Assembly: GCA_000980495.1 (NCBI GenBank)
Contig: LARN01000015.1
Coordinates: forward strand, 1-64,000
Source of the DNA: Acinetobacter sp. N54.MGS-139
GTDB lineage: Bacteria > Pseudomonadota > Gammaproteobacteria > Burkholderiales > Burkholderiaceae_F
Direction: 5' to 3'
Length of the DNA: 64,000 nt
Shown in pieces: positions 51,352-60,632 of the stretch (position 1 is the first letter of the stretch; each line of letters opens with the position of its first letter). Under the pieces are notes generated by a model. It was not told the DNA's origin, made no database searches, and saw only the letters and a list, made by a program, of their open reading frames with translations. Made by a program: the position numbers and the translations under genes.

Positions 51352-52026
51352 CTAAGGAGAAACGCGGGCAGAAGCACTCTCTTGGGCGGCAGGCGTGACC
51401 TTTTGATCGGCAGCCGCCATACTTTCCATAGCGGACTCCTGAATCGTGACGATGACCATCTGATGATTCAAATCGTTCATCTCAGCGAGTTTTGAAAGGA
51501 ACTGATCTTCGTACTCGATCTGGGCGGGCGTCTTGAGCATTTTGGAAAGGACAAGCTGTTTGTTCGCCTGACGCACTTGCTCTCTTAACTCGCAGAGCTC
51601 TTGTTTTGAGAGGCGCTTGTATAGGACGTAAGGACGATCGTTATCGCGCGCATGCTGATGATTTGTCACAAAACGTTCACGCAAACGGCGTCTTTCCATC
51701 TTCGGAAGGAAAGACCGAAGCTCGGCGCGCTCTTCACTGGTCATGAGCCGCCAATGGTAATCACGGTGCCTGGCCGATAACGTCGGCCAAACAGAAGCAC
51801 GGCCTTCGGCGTCCAATTTATCCCAGTGACATTTGGGAACGTTAGGATTAGAAGCTGCGTTTGGCGCATGCGGGCGAGGAATAGAGCTGTTTTCCTCGGC
51901 GGAGGAAGCGTCAATCACGACAGTTGCAGTCGTTTCTGACGGTGACGGATGTCCCGGATTATGAGCAGAACCGACTACGGGCTGCAGCAAGAGCAAAACA
52001 ACGGGTAGATATCGGATCTCTTTCAA
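51352..52026 (-). CDS. Exported DUF3106-like protein
   Basis: A 224-aa protein with a signal peptide (MKEIRYLPVVLLLLQPVVGSA), a His/Pro/Ser-rich linker, and a region resembling DUF3106: W-D-K-L-D-A-E-G-R-A-S-V-W-P-T-L, then R-L-M-T-S-E-E-R-A-E-L-R. The C-terminus is helical and ends in a low-complexity Ala/Ser tail. DUF3106 proteins are common in betaproteobacteria and of unknown function, presumably periplasmic. It is separated from tsaB by 41 bases on the same strand and may share transcription; it is divergent from the ompR-like gene. Confidence 0.75.
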   Translation of the reverse strand: MKEIRYLPVVLLLLQPVVGSAHNPGHPSPSETTATVVIDASSAEENSSIPRPHAPNAASNPNVPKCHWDKLDAEGRASVWPTLSARHRDYHWRLMTSEERAELRSFLPKMERRRLRERFVTNHQHARDNDRPYVLYKRLSKQELCELREQVRQANKQLVLSKMLKTPAQIEYEDQFLSKLAEMNDLNHQMVIVTIQESAMESMAAADQKVTPAAQESASARVSP

Positions 52027-52166
52027 AATAAATGCCTCTTTCTTTTATTTTCATAATCCTATTCAACTTATTGCCCAAAAGGAATAGGGGCATGTAGCAA
52101 GAAAACCAAAAAGAGGATAAATTTTGTAGCATCATGTAATTTGTAAATCTTCCGACAGGAGATGCT

Positions 52167-52949
52167 ATGCAAGAATCAGAGACATTGAGAAAAGACGGCG
52201 GAGCCCTCAGCAACAAGCGTCCTCCGCGCATCCTCGTGGTTGACGACGACAGCCGCTTACGCGATTTGCTTCGTCAATTCCTTACAAATAACGGTTTCCA
52301 CGTATCTGTGGCAGAAAATGCCGAACAGATGAATCGTCTGTGGCTAAGAGAACGTTTTGACGCCGTGGTTTTGGACGTCATGATGCCGGGCGAAGACGGA
52401 ATTTCCATACTGAAGAGAATCCGTGCTTCCAATGACACAACGCCGATCCTGATGCTTACCGCTAAAGGAGAAGACATCGATCGAATCTTGGGCCTTGAAT
52501 TGGGCGCCGACGATTATCTCCCGAAACCCTACAATCCCCGCGAACTGCTGGCCCGTCTGCATGCCATTCTGCGCCGCAGAGAGCCGGTTGATCCTCCCGG
52601 AGCTCCGAGCAAAGAAGATGAAGTCGTTCGTTTCGGCAACTTCTCTCTTGATCTGGGTACTCGCAAACTTTCTAAAGGCGATGAAGAAATTCCGCTTACA
52701 ACCGGTGAATTTGCGGTTCTCAAGACATTTGCACGTCATCCGAGAGTTCCGCTTTCCCGCGACAAGCTGATGGAAATGGCCCGCGGCCGCGAATACGAAG
52801 CCTTTGACCGTTCTTTGGACGTTCAGGTTTCTCGTTTGCGTAAAATTATCGAACCTGATCCTTCCAAACCTCGTTATCTCCAGACAGTTTGGGGCTTAGG
52901 CTACGTGTTTATTCCTGACGGCGCTTCCGACGCTCAGGATAAGAAATAA
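52167..52949 (+). CDS. ompR: OmpR-family response regulator
   Basis: A 260-aa regulator with an N-terminal receiver domain (V-V-D-D-D-S-R-L-R; phospho-acceptor Asp in A-V-V-L-D-V-M-M-P-G; Lys in L-P-K-P-Y-N-P-R-E-L) and a C-terminal winged helix (L-T-T-G-E-F-A-V-L-K, L-D-V-Q-V-S-R-L-R-K). The 20-residue extension before the receiver is slightly longer than in E. coli OmpR. It is followed after 24 bases by a sensor kinase gene, so the two form an operon. The E. coli pair controls porins in response to osmolarity; target genes here are unknown, though this window contains porin genes. Confidence 0.88.
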   Translation: MQESETLRKDGGALSNKRPPRILVVDDDSRLRDLLRQFLTNNGFHVSVAENAEQMNRLWLRERFDAVVLDVMMPGEDGISILKRIRASNDTTPILMLTAKGEDIDRILGLELGADDYLPKPYNPRELLARLHAILRRREPVDPPGAPSKEDEVVRFGNFSLDLGTRKLSKGDEEIPLTTGEFAVLKTFARHPRVPLSRDKLMEMARGREYEAFDRSLDVQVSRLRKIIEPDPSKPRYLQTVWGLGYVFIPDGASDAQDKK

Positions 52950-52973
52950 TTTGTGATCGGAAAGTGAGGCAAT

Positions 52974-54389
52974 ATGGCAGACAAGGCCGGCAAGGAGGGC
53001 TTCGGTTCGCAGTTTTTTTCCGGGTTGTTTTGGAAAACTTTCGGAGCGCTCTTTATTCTGGTGCTGACCAGCGTCTGCGCTTGGCTCTACGGCTTGGCTG
53101 TCTTGAATGAGGCGCCGCGAGCCCAAGCTGCCTCACTGCGAATTACCGCAATTACGACACTGACCCGCTATGCGCTGATCAGTGCCGATACGAGTTATCG
53201 TTTTGACCTCATCATGGCATTGGCTCAGCGTGAGGGCCTGACGATACTCCCGAAAGAACCGTACGACCGTATTGTTCCGCTGGAAAGCGACAGTCTCAAC
53301 GATCTGATTCTTGATAATGTCCGTTCGTCTTTGGGCAAGAAGACCATTCTTGCTCAGAGCCTGAACGGCATTCCCGGTTTATGGGTCAGTTTCGAGATCG
53401 ATGGGGACGAATATTGGATCCGAGCAGAACGAACGGCCGAAAACCCTCGATTGGGTGCCAACTGGATGTTTTGGTTCGCAGGGATGCTGCTCATCTGCGC
53501 CCTGTTTACGGTACTTTTAACCAGCCGTTTGATTGACCCTCTCGCAAAACTCAGTGAGTATGCGCGAGAGCTCGGCCGCGGCGTTTTCCCGCAGCCGCTG
53601 CCTCTCGACGGTCCGAGTGAAATCCGTGAAGTTAACGAAAGCTTTAACGTGATGGTCTCAGACCTGAAGCGCTTGGCGAGCGACCGCGAGCTTCTGCTCG
53701 CAGGCGTCAGCCACGACCTTCGTACACCGATTACCCGATTAAGACTTGAAGTTGAATTGGCTCCGCTTTCCGAAGAGACGCGAGAAGCCATGTGCAGCGA
53801 TCTTGATCAGATGGAAAGCATCGTTAAGCAGTTCATGGCATACGTCCGACAGGGCGAGGCCGAACTTGAAGTCGTCAATATTTCCGATACCGTCAGGCAT
53901 GTGATTGCCGCCAATCGTGTAGCCTCACAGCCTGATATTCAGCTTCTTACTTCGATTGAAGACGGTTTGGAAGTCCGCGCCAATCCGACGGATTTAGCGC
54001 GTGCTGTTCAAAACATGATTGTCAATGCCGGCAAGTACGGCCGCAGCTCCGACGGCATTCTCCGTCTGTCCATTACGCTTCACTATTTGAAGAAGCGAGG
54101 AGCAGCCGAATTGATTGTTGCCGATGACGGCAAAGGTCTTCCGGAAAGCGATTTAGAACGCGTTCTGCGTCCGTTTGAGCGCGGCGATACTGCCCGCGGA
54201 AATGCCTCAGGGACAGGATTGGGTCTGTCTATTGTCAACCGCGTCGCTAAGGCCGGCGGAGGTTCCGTCCGCTTAGCCCAGAATATTCCGAACGGTTTGA
54301 GCGTTCAGATGACGATTCCGGTGGTTCCGAAGGCCTCCGTCGTCAGAAAACTTACCGAAGGCAAGGAAACGCCCGAAAAGGCTGATTAA
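52974..54389 (+). CDS. envZ: EnvZ-like sensor histidine kinase
   Basis: A 471-aa membrane sensor kinase. One helix lies near residues 21-42 ([16 protein letters not shown]) and a second near 163-183 ([16 protein letters not shown]), enclosing a periplasmic domain of about 120 residues. A HAMP segment follows, then HisKA with [16 protein letters not shown] and HATPase motifs N-M-I-V-N-A, D-D-G-K-G-L and G-T-G-L-G-L-S-I. It pairs with the upstream OmpR-like regulator. Its stop overlaps the convergent ispF stop by 4 bases. Confidence 0.9.
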   Translation: MADKAGKEGFGSQFFSGLFWKTFGALFILVLTSVCAWLYGLAVLNEAPRAQAASLRITAITTLTRYALISADTSYRFDLIMALAQREGLTILPKEPYDRIVPLESDSLNDLILDNVRSSLGKKTILAQSLNGIPGLWVSFEIDGDEYWIRAERTAENPRLGANWMFWFAGMLLICALFTVLLTSRLIDPLAKLSEYARELGRGVFPQPLPLDGPSEIREVNESFNVMVSDLKRLASDRELLLAGVSHDLRTPITRLRLEVELAPLSEETREAMCSDLDQMESIVKQFMAYVRQGEAELEVVNISDTVRHVIAANRVASQPDIQLLTSIEDGLEVRANPTDLARAVQNMIVNAGKYGRSSDGILRLSITLHYLKKRGAAELIVADDGKGLPESDLERVLRPFERGDTARGNASGTGLGLSIVNRVAKAGGGSVRLAQNIPNGLSVQMTIPVVPKASVVRKLTEGKETPEKAD

Positions 54390-54877
54390 GCACGGGCCTC
54401 AAGCAGGATGACCGCTTGAGCCACAATCCCTTCTTCTTTTCCCTCAAAGCCGAGCTTTTCGTTGGTCTTGGCTTTGACGTTCACGCAGTCGACGGGAAGC
54501 TGCAATATAGCAGCCAAAGAAGAATTGATCTGGTTCATGAATGGGGCAAGTTTCGGTTTCTGAGCAATGATTGTGCAGTCTACATTCACCGGTTTCCAGC
54601 CTTTATCCCACACTTTTTTCAGCGCTTCGGAAAGCAATTTGGTGCTGTCGGCGCCCTTATAAGCCGGGTCGGTGTCCGGAAAGTGCCTGCCGATGTCGCC
54701 CATGGCAGCAGCCCCGAACAAAGCATCGGTGACGGCATGCAGCAGAACATCGGCATCGGAGTGTCCGTCCAAGCCTAGAGAATGCGGAATCTGAACGCCG
54801 CCTAAAATCAACGGACGTCCTTCGACCAAACGGTGAACGTCATAACCCTGGCCGACTCTGATTTTGCAGTTACTCAT
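54386..54877 (-). CDS. ispF: 2-C-methyl-D-erythritol 2,4-cyclodiphosphate synthase
   Basis: The fifth step of the MEP isoprenoid pathway, 163 aa. Zinc ligands are visible in Y-D-V-H-R-L and L-L-H-A-V-T-D-A-L; also typical are G-H-S-D-A-D-V and H-F-P-D-T-D-P. The start overlaps the ispD stop by 8 bases, the usual ispD-ispF coupling. It ends convergently with the envZ-like gene with a 4-base overlap. Confidence 0.96.
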   Translation of the reverse strand: MSNCKIRVGQGYDVHRLVEGRPLILGGVQIPHSLGLDGHSDADVLLHAVTDALFGAAAMGDIGRHFPDTDPAYKGADSTKLLSEALKKVWDKGWKPVNVDCTIIAQKPKLAPFMNQINSSLAAILQLPVDCVNVKAKTNEKLGFEGKEEGIVAQAVILLEARA

Positions 54878-55583
54878 TATTTTCCTTTTCTTTGCGAGCT
54901 AAAAAGATGGCTCGTGCGAGCCAGAGGTCCATCGGGCGCGTGACTTTAATATTGGTCGGAGTGCCCTCGACCAGCGCTGGATGCTTTCCGACAAATTCCA
55001 TGGCGCTTGCCTCGTCCGTGACGGCCGATCCTGCTTCATTCATGGCGCGGGTTAATTCGCCGACTGGGAAACACTGCGGGGTCTGAGCAGCCCACAAACC
55101 GTCTCGACTCACGGTGCAGGCGATTGTGCCGTTTTCGCCTTCTTTTTTAAGAGTGTCATTGACCGGAACGGCAAGTATGGCGCTTTCCTGATGTCTTTGG
55201 CAGTAATCCATCAGCTTGGTGACATCGGATGTTAGCAGGCAGGGACGGGCCGCATCATGGACTAACACCCAGTCCGAAGACTTCAGGTTAGAAAACAAGA
55301 TGCCGTTTTTAACGCTGTCGGCCCGTGTCTGTCCTCCTACACGTGCGATGCGGACGCGGGGATCTTCAAATACAAGTCTCTGACCGATTATGTCGGCTGG
55401 TGAAATGACGACCACGAGCTCTTTAATGCGAGGCTCGTCGAGGAGTACTTGAACCGAGCGTTCCAGCATCGTTTTGCTGCCGATAAGTTCATATTGTTTC
55501 GGGCTGCCGGTGCCCATTCTTGAACCGACTCCCGCTGCGACGACGACTGCGCCGAAGACGGGTTCTTCCTTGTCCGGATTCAT
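54870..55583 (-). CDS. ispD: 2-C-methyl-D-erythritol 4-phosphate cytidylyltransferase
   Basis: The third step of the MEP pathway, 237 aa. The nucleotide-binding motif [16 protein letters not shown] is near residues 16-31. D-A-A-R-P-C-L and a late V-T-R-P-M-D-L match the family. It precedes ispF with an 8-base overlap. The upstream 56 bases before the flavoprotein stop hold no terminator I can see, so read-through from the three-gene reductase operon is possible. Confidence 0.95.
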   Translation of the reverse strand: MNPDKEEPVFGAVVVAAGVGSRMGTGSPKQYELIGSKTMLERSVQVLLDEPRIKELVVVISPADIIGQRLVFEDPRVRIARVGGQTRADSVKNGILFSNLKSSDWVLVHDAARPCLLTSDVTKLMDYCQRHQESAILAVPVNDTLKKEGENGTIACTVSRDGLWAAQTPQCFPVGELTRAMNEAGSAVTDEASAMEFVGKHPALVEGTPTNIKVTRPMDLWLARAIFLARKEKENNE

Positions 55584-55639
55584 AGTTCAACCAAGAATTA
55601 AAGTTGGGTAATAGTTTAGAGCAAACCGTGAGACGGTAC

Positions 55640-57172
55640 TTAATCGCTCGTCGGCTCAAAATCCGCAGAAGCATCAAGCTCTTGAATGCTGTGGCTTCTC
55701 GGCGGAACGTACTGAAATTCAGCATGCTCGGACGTCCTTTCAAGGAGCGCCGCTTCTCGTCCTGCAATTCTGCCGAATACCACGGCATCGGTTAAGCCGA
55801 TGCCGCCCAAGCGGTCTTTTCCGTGAACACCGCCTGAGGCCTCACCGGCAACGTAAAGGCCGGCAATGGGTTCTTCGGAGGTATTTAAGACTTGAGCTTT
55901 TTCATTGAACTTGAGTCCGCCGCAGCAATAGTGAACGCCCACTCTTTCCTGGCCGACGTAAAAAGGCGGATAACTGATGGTCTGCAGCATAACTTTCTTG
56001 CCGAAATCCTCGTCCACGCCTTTGAGAACAAAGTCGTTGTATCTGGTAACGGTTTCTTCCAGAGTCTCTGCCGGACAGCCGATGAAGGCAGCGACCTGAC
56101 AAAGAGAATCAAATTTTTTAACCGCCCCGTCGGCGAGTTTGTTCTCAAGAGACAAACCTTTTTTGGACTGGGAGTCAGTGATCACCCACATTGCTCTTTG
56201 AGGCTGCTTCAAGAGTTCGGCAAGCACGTCTCCGTGAGACGCCCCTTCATTGACAAACCGAAGACCGTTTTTGTTCAGATAGATGTCTGCGCCGGTGTAG
56301 TCGACTAGGCGACCGCCAAGAAAGCAAATCCTTTGAATCTTATCCAAATCAACCGTAGCTGCGTGGAAGGGCTTGGTAAATTCCAACGCATCGCCCCAAG
56401 CTCCGTCAAGATATCTTCCTCCGGGATTCGCTGTCGAGGGCATAAGCGCCGAGATTTCAGGATTGAATTTGCGGCATAAAGCGTTGTTTGCCGAATATCC
56501 TCCGGTTGCAATAACCACGGCATTGCCGCGGATGTAGATCACTTCATGGTTTTTGCTTTTAACAACGACACCGTTGACGTTGCCGGAAACCGGATCCTGA
56601 AGAAGGTCGGTGACCGGCTGGTCATACAAAAAGCGGACGCCGCGTTCGCGTGCTCTCTGATTGAGTTTGAATATGTAGTGAGAACCGGTGAAACCTTGGA
56701 TCGTTCTGAAAGCGTAGGCCGAGGGAGAGCCGACGGCGACATAAGGTTCCGGGTTCCAAACCAGGCCGTGCGTTTCCAGCCAATCCATGGCCGCCTCACT
56801 CTCAGAGAGCAAAAGCCGAGCTAAATCTTTATTGCCGAGTCCGCCTCCGACTTCCATCATTTCTTCCAGAACAGCGTCTACCGATGTATGGATTCCAAGT
56901 GGTTCAAGCCGCTTCGGGGAAACGGCTAAGAAGGAGCCGGTTGATAAGCGCGAGTGGCCGCCGAGTACGGGAAGCTTTTCAATAACGAGGATGCGATCGG
57001 CACCGTTTTCAGAAGCGGATAAAGCGGCAGACAAACCCGCTAAGCCGGAGCCGATTATAATGACATCCCATTGCTGTCCGAGGTTCATGGGAGCCTGAGC
57101 AAAAGAGATGGCGGGAGCCGCAGCTAAAGCGCTCAAACTCGTCAAGCCGGCGAGAAACTCTCTTCTGATCAT
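55640..57172 (-). CDS. Exported FAD-dependent reductase linked to a TtrSR-like two-component system
   Basis: A 510-aa flavoprotein of the same family as the two locus reductases, the third in this window. The N-terminus (MIRREFLAGL, then A-A-A-P-A-I-S-F-A-Q-A) looks like a twin-arginine signal with a very short n-region. The FAD fold is I-I-I-G-S-G-L-A-G-L. The substrate region has F-V-N-E-G-A-S-H-G-D and H-Y-C-C-G-G in place of the fumarate reductase H-H-T-M-G-G. There is no linked cytochrome or lyase, so electrons must come from elsewhere. Its ATG overlaps the response regulator stop by 4 bases, so it is the dedicated output of that two-component system. Its substrate is probably an external enoate or similar acceptor. 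Confidence 0.86.
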   Translation of the reverse strand: MIRREFLAGLTSLSALAAAPAISFAQAPMNLGQQWDVIIIGSGLAGLSAALSASENGADRILVIEKLPVLGGHSRLSTGSFLAVSPKRLEPLGIHTSVDAVLEEMMEVGGGLGNKDLARLLLSESEAAMDWLETHGLVWNPEPYVAVGSPSAYAFRTIQGFTGSHYIFKLNQRARERGVRFLYDQPVTDLLQDPVSGNVNGVVVKSKNHEVIYIRGNAVVIATGGYSANNALCRKFNPEISALMPSTANPGGRYLDGAWGDALEFTKPFHAATVDLDKIQRICFLGGRLVDYTGADIYLNKNGLRFVNEGASHGDVLAELLKQPQRAMWVITDSQSKKGLSLENKLADGAVKKFDSLCQVAAFIGCPAETLEETVTRYNDFVLKGVDEDFGKKVMLQTISYPPFYVGQERVGVHYCCGGLKFNEKAQVLNTSEEPIAGLYVAGEASGGVHGKDRLGGIGLTDAVVFGRIAGREAALLERTSEHAEFQYVPPRSHSIQELDASADFEPTSD

Positions 57173-57795
57173 TTCGCGGAAGCTTCGTTAAGCAGGATGA
57201 GCGCACGCGTGATTTCGGCGACAGAATCCATTGCAAGTTTTTCGGAGGCTCGGCTTCGATGCATTTTGATCGTAGGCACAGAGAGTTCGAGACGGTCGGC
57301 AATTTCTTTATTGGTCAGCCCCTCGGCGACCAGAGACAGGACTTCTTTCTCTCGGTTGGTGAGTTGCCGATAGCGGCGCTTTAATGCATTTAATTCGTTG
57401 GCTTCTTCCGCTCGTCTGATGCCCAGCTTTACTGCACGGGTGACTTCTTGGTTCAGCCGCTCAGGATCGACAGGCTTTTCCAAGAAGGTCAGGGCGCCTT
57501 TGCTCATGGCGTTCACTGCCATTTGAATGTCGCCGTGTCCGGAAAGGAAAATCAGCGGGAAATGAGCAAAGCCGCGCTCAATGAGCGTTTCCTGCACTTC
57601 AAGCCCGGTCATCTGCGGCATGCGCACATCTAATACGGCGCAGCCGGGAATACTGAGGTTGTCGCGGACCAAAAACTCCGTCGGAGAGTTATAAGCAGCC
57701 ACTTTCCAGCCGAGGGCCTCCAGCAGGATCTTGGTAGAAAACAATAAACTTTCGTCGTCGTCGACGAGGCGGATCAAGGTATGTTCTTTATTCAT
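57169..57795 (-). CDS. LuxR-type response regulator (TtrR/FixJ-like)
   Basis: A 208-aa regulator with a receiver domain (V-D-D-D-E-S-L-L-F; phospho-acceptor Asp in C-A-V-L-D-V-R-M-P; Lys in F-L-E-K-P-V-D) and a C-terminal LuxR HTH (L-T-N-R-E-K-E-V-L-S-L-V-A-E-G-L-T-N-K-E-I-A). The FixJ/TtrR type is indicated by L-D-V-R-M-P and the gene order. It overlaps the sensor stop by 8 bases and the flavoprotein start by 4, making one translational unit. It most likely activates this operon when the sensor detects its ligand. Confidence 0.9.
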   Translation of the reverse strand: MNKEHTLIRLVDDDESLLFSTKILLEALGWKVAAYNSPTEFLVRDNLSIPGCAVLDVRMPQMTGLEVQETLIERGFAHFPLIFLSGHGDIQMAVNAMSKGALTFLEKPVDPERLNQEVTRAVKLGIRRAEEANELNALKRRYRQLTNREKEVLSLVAEGLTNKEIADRLELSVPTIKMHRSRASEKLAMDSVAEITRALILLNEASAK

Positions 57796-59614
57796 TGATT
57801 TTTTTCTCCGGATCTTTGGTCGCTAAACGATCAATCATAAGTTCAGCGCGTACGCCGCCTTTTGTCAGGCGTTCAAAGTGCAGCGACGCCGAGTGCATAT
57901 CGGCGATCTCACGCACAATGGAAAGACCCAATCCCAGGCCTTCAGGCTTGGTGGACTCAGCGGCGTGCTCCAATCGTGTGAACTGCTCGTCGCTTAGGAC
58001 CAGACCGTTATTCCAAACGGTGACCTTCCAGCGTTTGCCTGCCGGCTCTAACGAAACGCCGAGCTTGGGTCTGCCGGACTCTTTACTGGCAGCTGCGGCA
58101 TTTCGGATTAAATTCAAAATTAAAAGTTCCAAGGAAAGAGGATCGGCTAAAACCGGCGCTGTGGCCACATCCGTTCGGAAGGGAACTGCTGTTTTTGCCT
58201 CTTCCTGCTGATGGAAAGTGCGGATCGCCTTTTCTACGATTCGAACTAAATCGTATTCGATATGTGCAGGCTGCTCTTTTTTTGCAAATTTGCGCACCGA
58301 ATCCACGATACGGGAAATGCGTCTGGTTTCCGCATCCATATTCTCGACGACGGTCTTGGTTAATGGGTCTTCTGCCATTTTGTCGTTCAGTCGCAGTTTC
58401 AAGACGGCTGCATAGTTCAGCAGTGCGCCTAGGGGCTGTTTTAACTCATGCGCAATGATGTTGGACATCTGCGAAATAACGCCTGAACGCTCGATATGAG
58501 AGAGCCGTTTGCGGCCGAGGACGGCCTCTTGTTCTGCGGCGTTCTTGGCTTCCAGTGCACCTTTGAGCTCTGCCGTCCGTTTGTTGACCAAATGATGGAC
58601 GCGCAGCTCGTTGCCGATTAAAAACAGCAGGATCGTTAGCAGGATCAGTAGCTCAGTTTTATACCGTTGAAGAAGGGCGCCCAAAGAGTAGTCCCTGAGG
58701 TTCTCGTACATACCGAACTTCAGATCTTTCATCAGTCGGAGCACTTCCGTGTAATCGTAACCGGCAGCCCATTCGTTGCCTTGGAAAGGCGACATCGTAA
58801 AGAGGGTGCGAACGACGTCTTTGACGATGTCGTCAGGTGCGTTCGCCAGCGAAGAAATCACAATGCCGGGATAAAGCGCACGAGTAGAGCGGCGGCAGTA
58901 GAAGGGCGACTCATCCTTGGCATTATCGTAAGGCTCGATCACTTTCAGTGAACCCGGAGCCACGAAGCCTACTCCTTCGTAAGCCTCAAGAAGGCAAGTC
59001 GGAAGAATACCCACGTCGCTCGATCCGGCAAGAACTTCTTCTACGGCTCCGAGGTGACGTTCACGGGTGAATCGTTCGCTTCCGAAGAAACGGTTCGGAG
59101 CGTAGCCGTGCTCCTTGAGTTCTCCTAACGCTGCCCACCATTCGCTTAAATTTTCGTTGTTGGCCGCAGCAACGCGTTTGCCCTTCATATCGGCGATGGT
59201 GTTGATGTCGTTTCGGTCAGCGCGTGTAATAAACACTGAACCCACAGACGCACTGGTCTTAGAAGAGAAAACCGACTTCAAAGCAGCAATGTCGTGAGCG
59301 TTCAATTGGGGAATCGCCGCAAGCTGAAGATAAATCTCGCTCGGAGCAAAGAGTAAATGAGGCTTCAGGACATTGATTTCTTCTAAGAAATCGTGGTTTG
59401 AAATATCAAAAAGCTTGAATCGGTATTTGTGCCCGAGCTGTGACTTTAGAAAATCGAAAGTAGGGTAGACGGCGTGCTCAGTGGTTTCAGACGGCAGGAT
59501 TCCGATGTAGGCGACTCTGACTTCCCGAAGCTGAGTCGGTTCCTCCGCCTGAAGCGGATGAGCCGCCAGCAGCGCGCCGGCGCATAAAGAAAGCCAGAGT
59601 TTCCTAAACAACAT
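57788..59614 (-). CDS. TtrS-like sensor histidine kinase with PhnD-type periplasmic sensor
   Basis: About 608 aa from the ATG at 59614 (behind AAGGA). After a signal peptide, a PhnD/phosphonate-binding-like domain of about 290 residues lies in the periplasm (V-R-V-A-Y-I-G-I-L, V-A-A-A-N-N-E-N-L-S-E-W-W, D-V-G-I-L-P-T-C-L-L). A transmembrane helix near 322-338 (L-L-I-L-L-T-I-L-L-F-L-I) follows, then HisKA (I-A-H-E-L-K-Q-P-L-G-A-L-L-N-Y) and HATPase (N-L-I-R-N-A, G-L-G-L-G-L-S-I). This is the TtrS plan; in Salmonella TtrS senses tetrathionate. Here the output gene is a flavoprotein, so a different periplasmic electron acceptor is the likely ligand. Confidence 0.9.
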   Translation of the reverse strand: MLFRKLWLSLCAGALLAAHPLQAEEPTQLREVRVAYIGILPSETTEHAVYPTFDFLKSQLGHKYRFKLFDISNHDFLEEINVLKPHLLFAPSEIYLQLAAIPQLNAHDIAALKSVFSSKTSASVGSVFITRADRNDINTIADMKGKRVAAANNENLSEWWAALGELKEHGYAPNRFFGSERFTRERHLGAVEEVLAGSSDVGILPTCLLEAYEGVGFVAPGSLKVIEPYDNAKDESPFYCRRSTRALYPGIVISSLANAPDDIVKDVVRTLFTMSPFQGNEWAAGYDYTEVLRLMKDLKFGMYENLRDYSLGALLQRYKTELLILLTILLFLIGNELRVHHLVNKRTAELKGALEAKNAAEQEAVLGRKRLSHIERSGVISQMSNIIAHELKQPLGALLNYAAVLKLRLNDKMAEDPLTKTVVENMDAETRRISRIVDSVRKFAKKEQPAHIEYDLVRIVEKAIRTFHQQEEAKTAVPFRTDVATAPVLADPLSLELLILNLIRNAAAASKESGRPKLGVSLEPAGKRWKVTVWNNGLVLSDEQFTRLEHAAESTKPEGLGLGLSIVREIADMHSASLHFERLTKGGVRAELMIDRLATKDPEKKINE

Positions 59615-59730
59615 CAAATCCTTGGGTGAAAGTGGTGAACTTATTATCTAAAAGGCTCGCGTTCAAAGAAAGTCGAGAAAACGAGCATGACGGCGTATCT
59701 CAATTGTCCGAGAACCGCAGTTCCGGACAA

Positions 59731-59755
59731 AACAAAGCCGCCTCGAAAGGCGGCT
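59731..59755 (-). terminator. Terminator after the nitroreductase gene
   Basis: AGCCGCCT (59736-59743) and AGGCGGCT (59748-59755) form an 8-bp stem with a 4-base loop. On the minus strand it is followed by TTTGTTTTG. It lies 20 bases after the nitroreductase stop. Confidence 0.88.
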
Positions 59756-59775
59756 GCATGCGGTTGATCTATATA

Positions 59776-60432
59776 TTAGCCTGGGAACTTATCCAGATCG
59801 AAGAAGATCTTGCTCTGTTCCAGACGAGACTTCGGACGAGTACGGTTGTGGTCGTCTTCGGCGTCGTAGCCCAAGGTCACGACGAGGACGGAATGCACAC
59901 CGTAGTTATCAAGATTCAGGAGTTTATCCATCTTGTCTTCATCGAAACCTTCGATCGGTGTGGAATCAATGCCGAGGGAGGCGGCGCCGTAAAGCAATGC
60001 TGTCATTGCGATATAGGCCTGCTTAGTTTCCCAGTTGAGAGTTTGGCCGGTACGTTCACGCAGATCAATAAAGAATTTTCTGGATTCGAAGCATTCTTTG
60101 GCAATTTCTTCGTTGGCAATGCGGCCGTCTTTGATTTCCTGGTCGAGAAGGGTGTGCTGGAATTTGTCGTCCAAACCCTTTCTGACGGCGATCACGATAA
60201 AGTCGGAGCAAGTGTCGATGCGGTTCCAGTTGAAGTCGGCAATTGCCGGACGAACGCGTTTCTTGGAATTGTCGCTTGTGCCCCAAAGGAAGACCCAAGG
60301 CTGGCTGTTGACGGAAGAAGGAGAGAGCTGAAGAATTGTCTTTAATTTTTCGACGTCATCACGAGGAATCTTTTTGTTGACATCGAATTTTTTAGCGGTA
60401 AAACGCTGTTCGGAAAGCTTTACGAAATCCAT
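59776..60432 (-). CDS. nfsB: Oxygen-insensitive NAD(P)H nitroreductase, NfsB-like
   Basis: A 218-aa FMN-dependent nitroreductase of the NfsB/NTR family, which reduces nitroaromatics and quinones; the natural role is unclear. FMN-contact segments are visible: R-F-T-A-K-K-F-D near residues 10-17, L-S-P-S-S-V-N-S-Q-P-W near 36-46, and A-A-S-L-G-I-D-S-T-P-I-E-G-F-D near 153-167. The length matches E. coli NfsB (217 aa). It is monocistronic, with its own terminator downstream. Confidence 0.92.
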   Translation of the reverse strand: MDFVKLSEQRFTAKKFDVNKKIPRDDVEKLKTILQLSPSSVNSQPWVFLWGTSDNSKKRVRPAIADFNWNRIDTCSDFIVIAVRKGLDDKFQHTLLDQEIKDGRIANEEIAKECFESRKFFIDLRERTGQTLNWETKQAYIAMTALLYGAASLGIDSTPIEGFDEDKMDKLLNLDNYGVHSVLVVTLGYDAEDDHNRTRPKSRLEQSKIFFDLDKFPG

Positions 60433-60632
60433 TATCGCGTCCTTTAAAAATCTTTAGTTTGAGAATAATCCAAGGAAATATAACAGTCTAATCATCCAAA
60501 AGTAAGACTGGAAGTCTCTGACATCTCAAAAAAAACATTGATGTTATGAATTCGGCCGCTAATCGACAAAATCATTAATACCAATGGCCAAGAAGGAATT
60601 ACACTAAAGAAGTTGTGCAGCGTTAAATTTAT

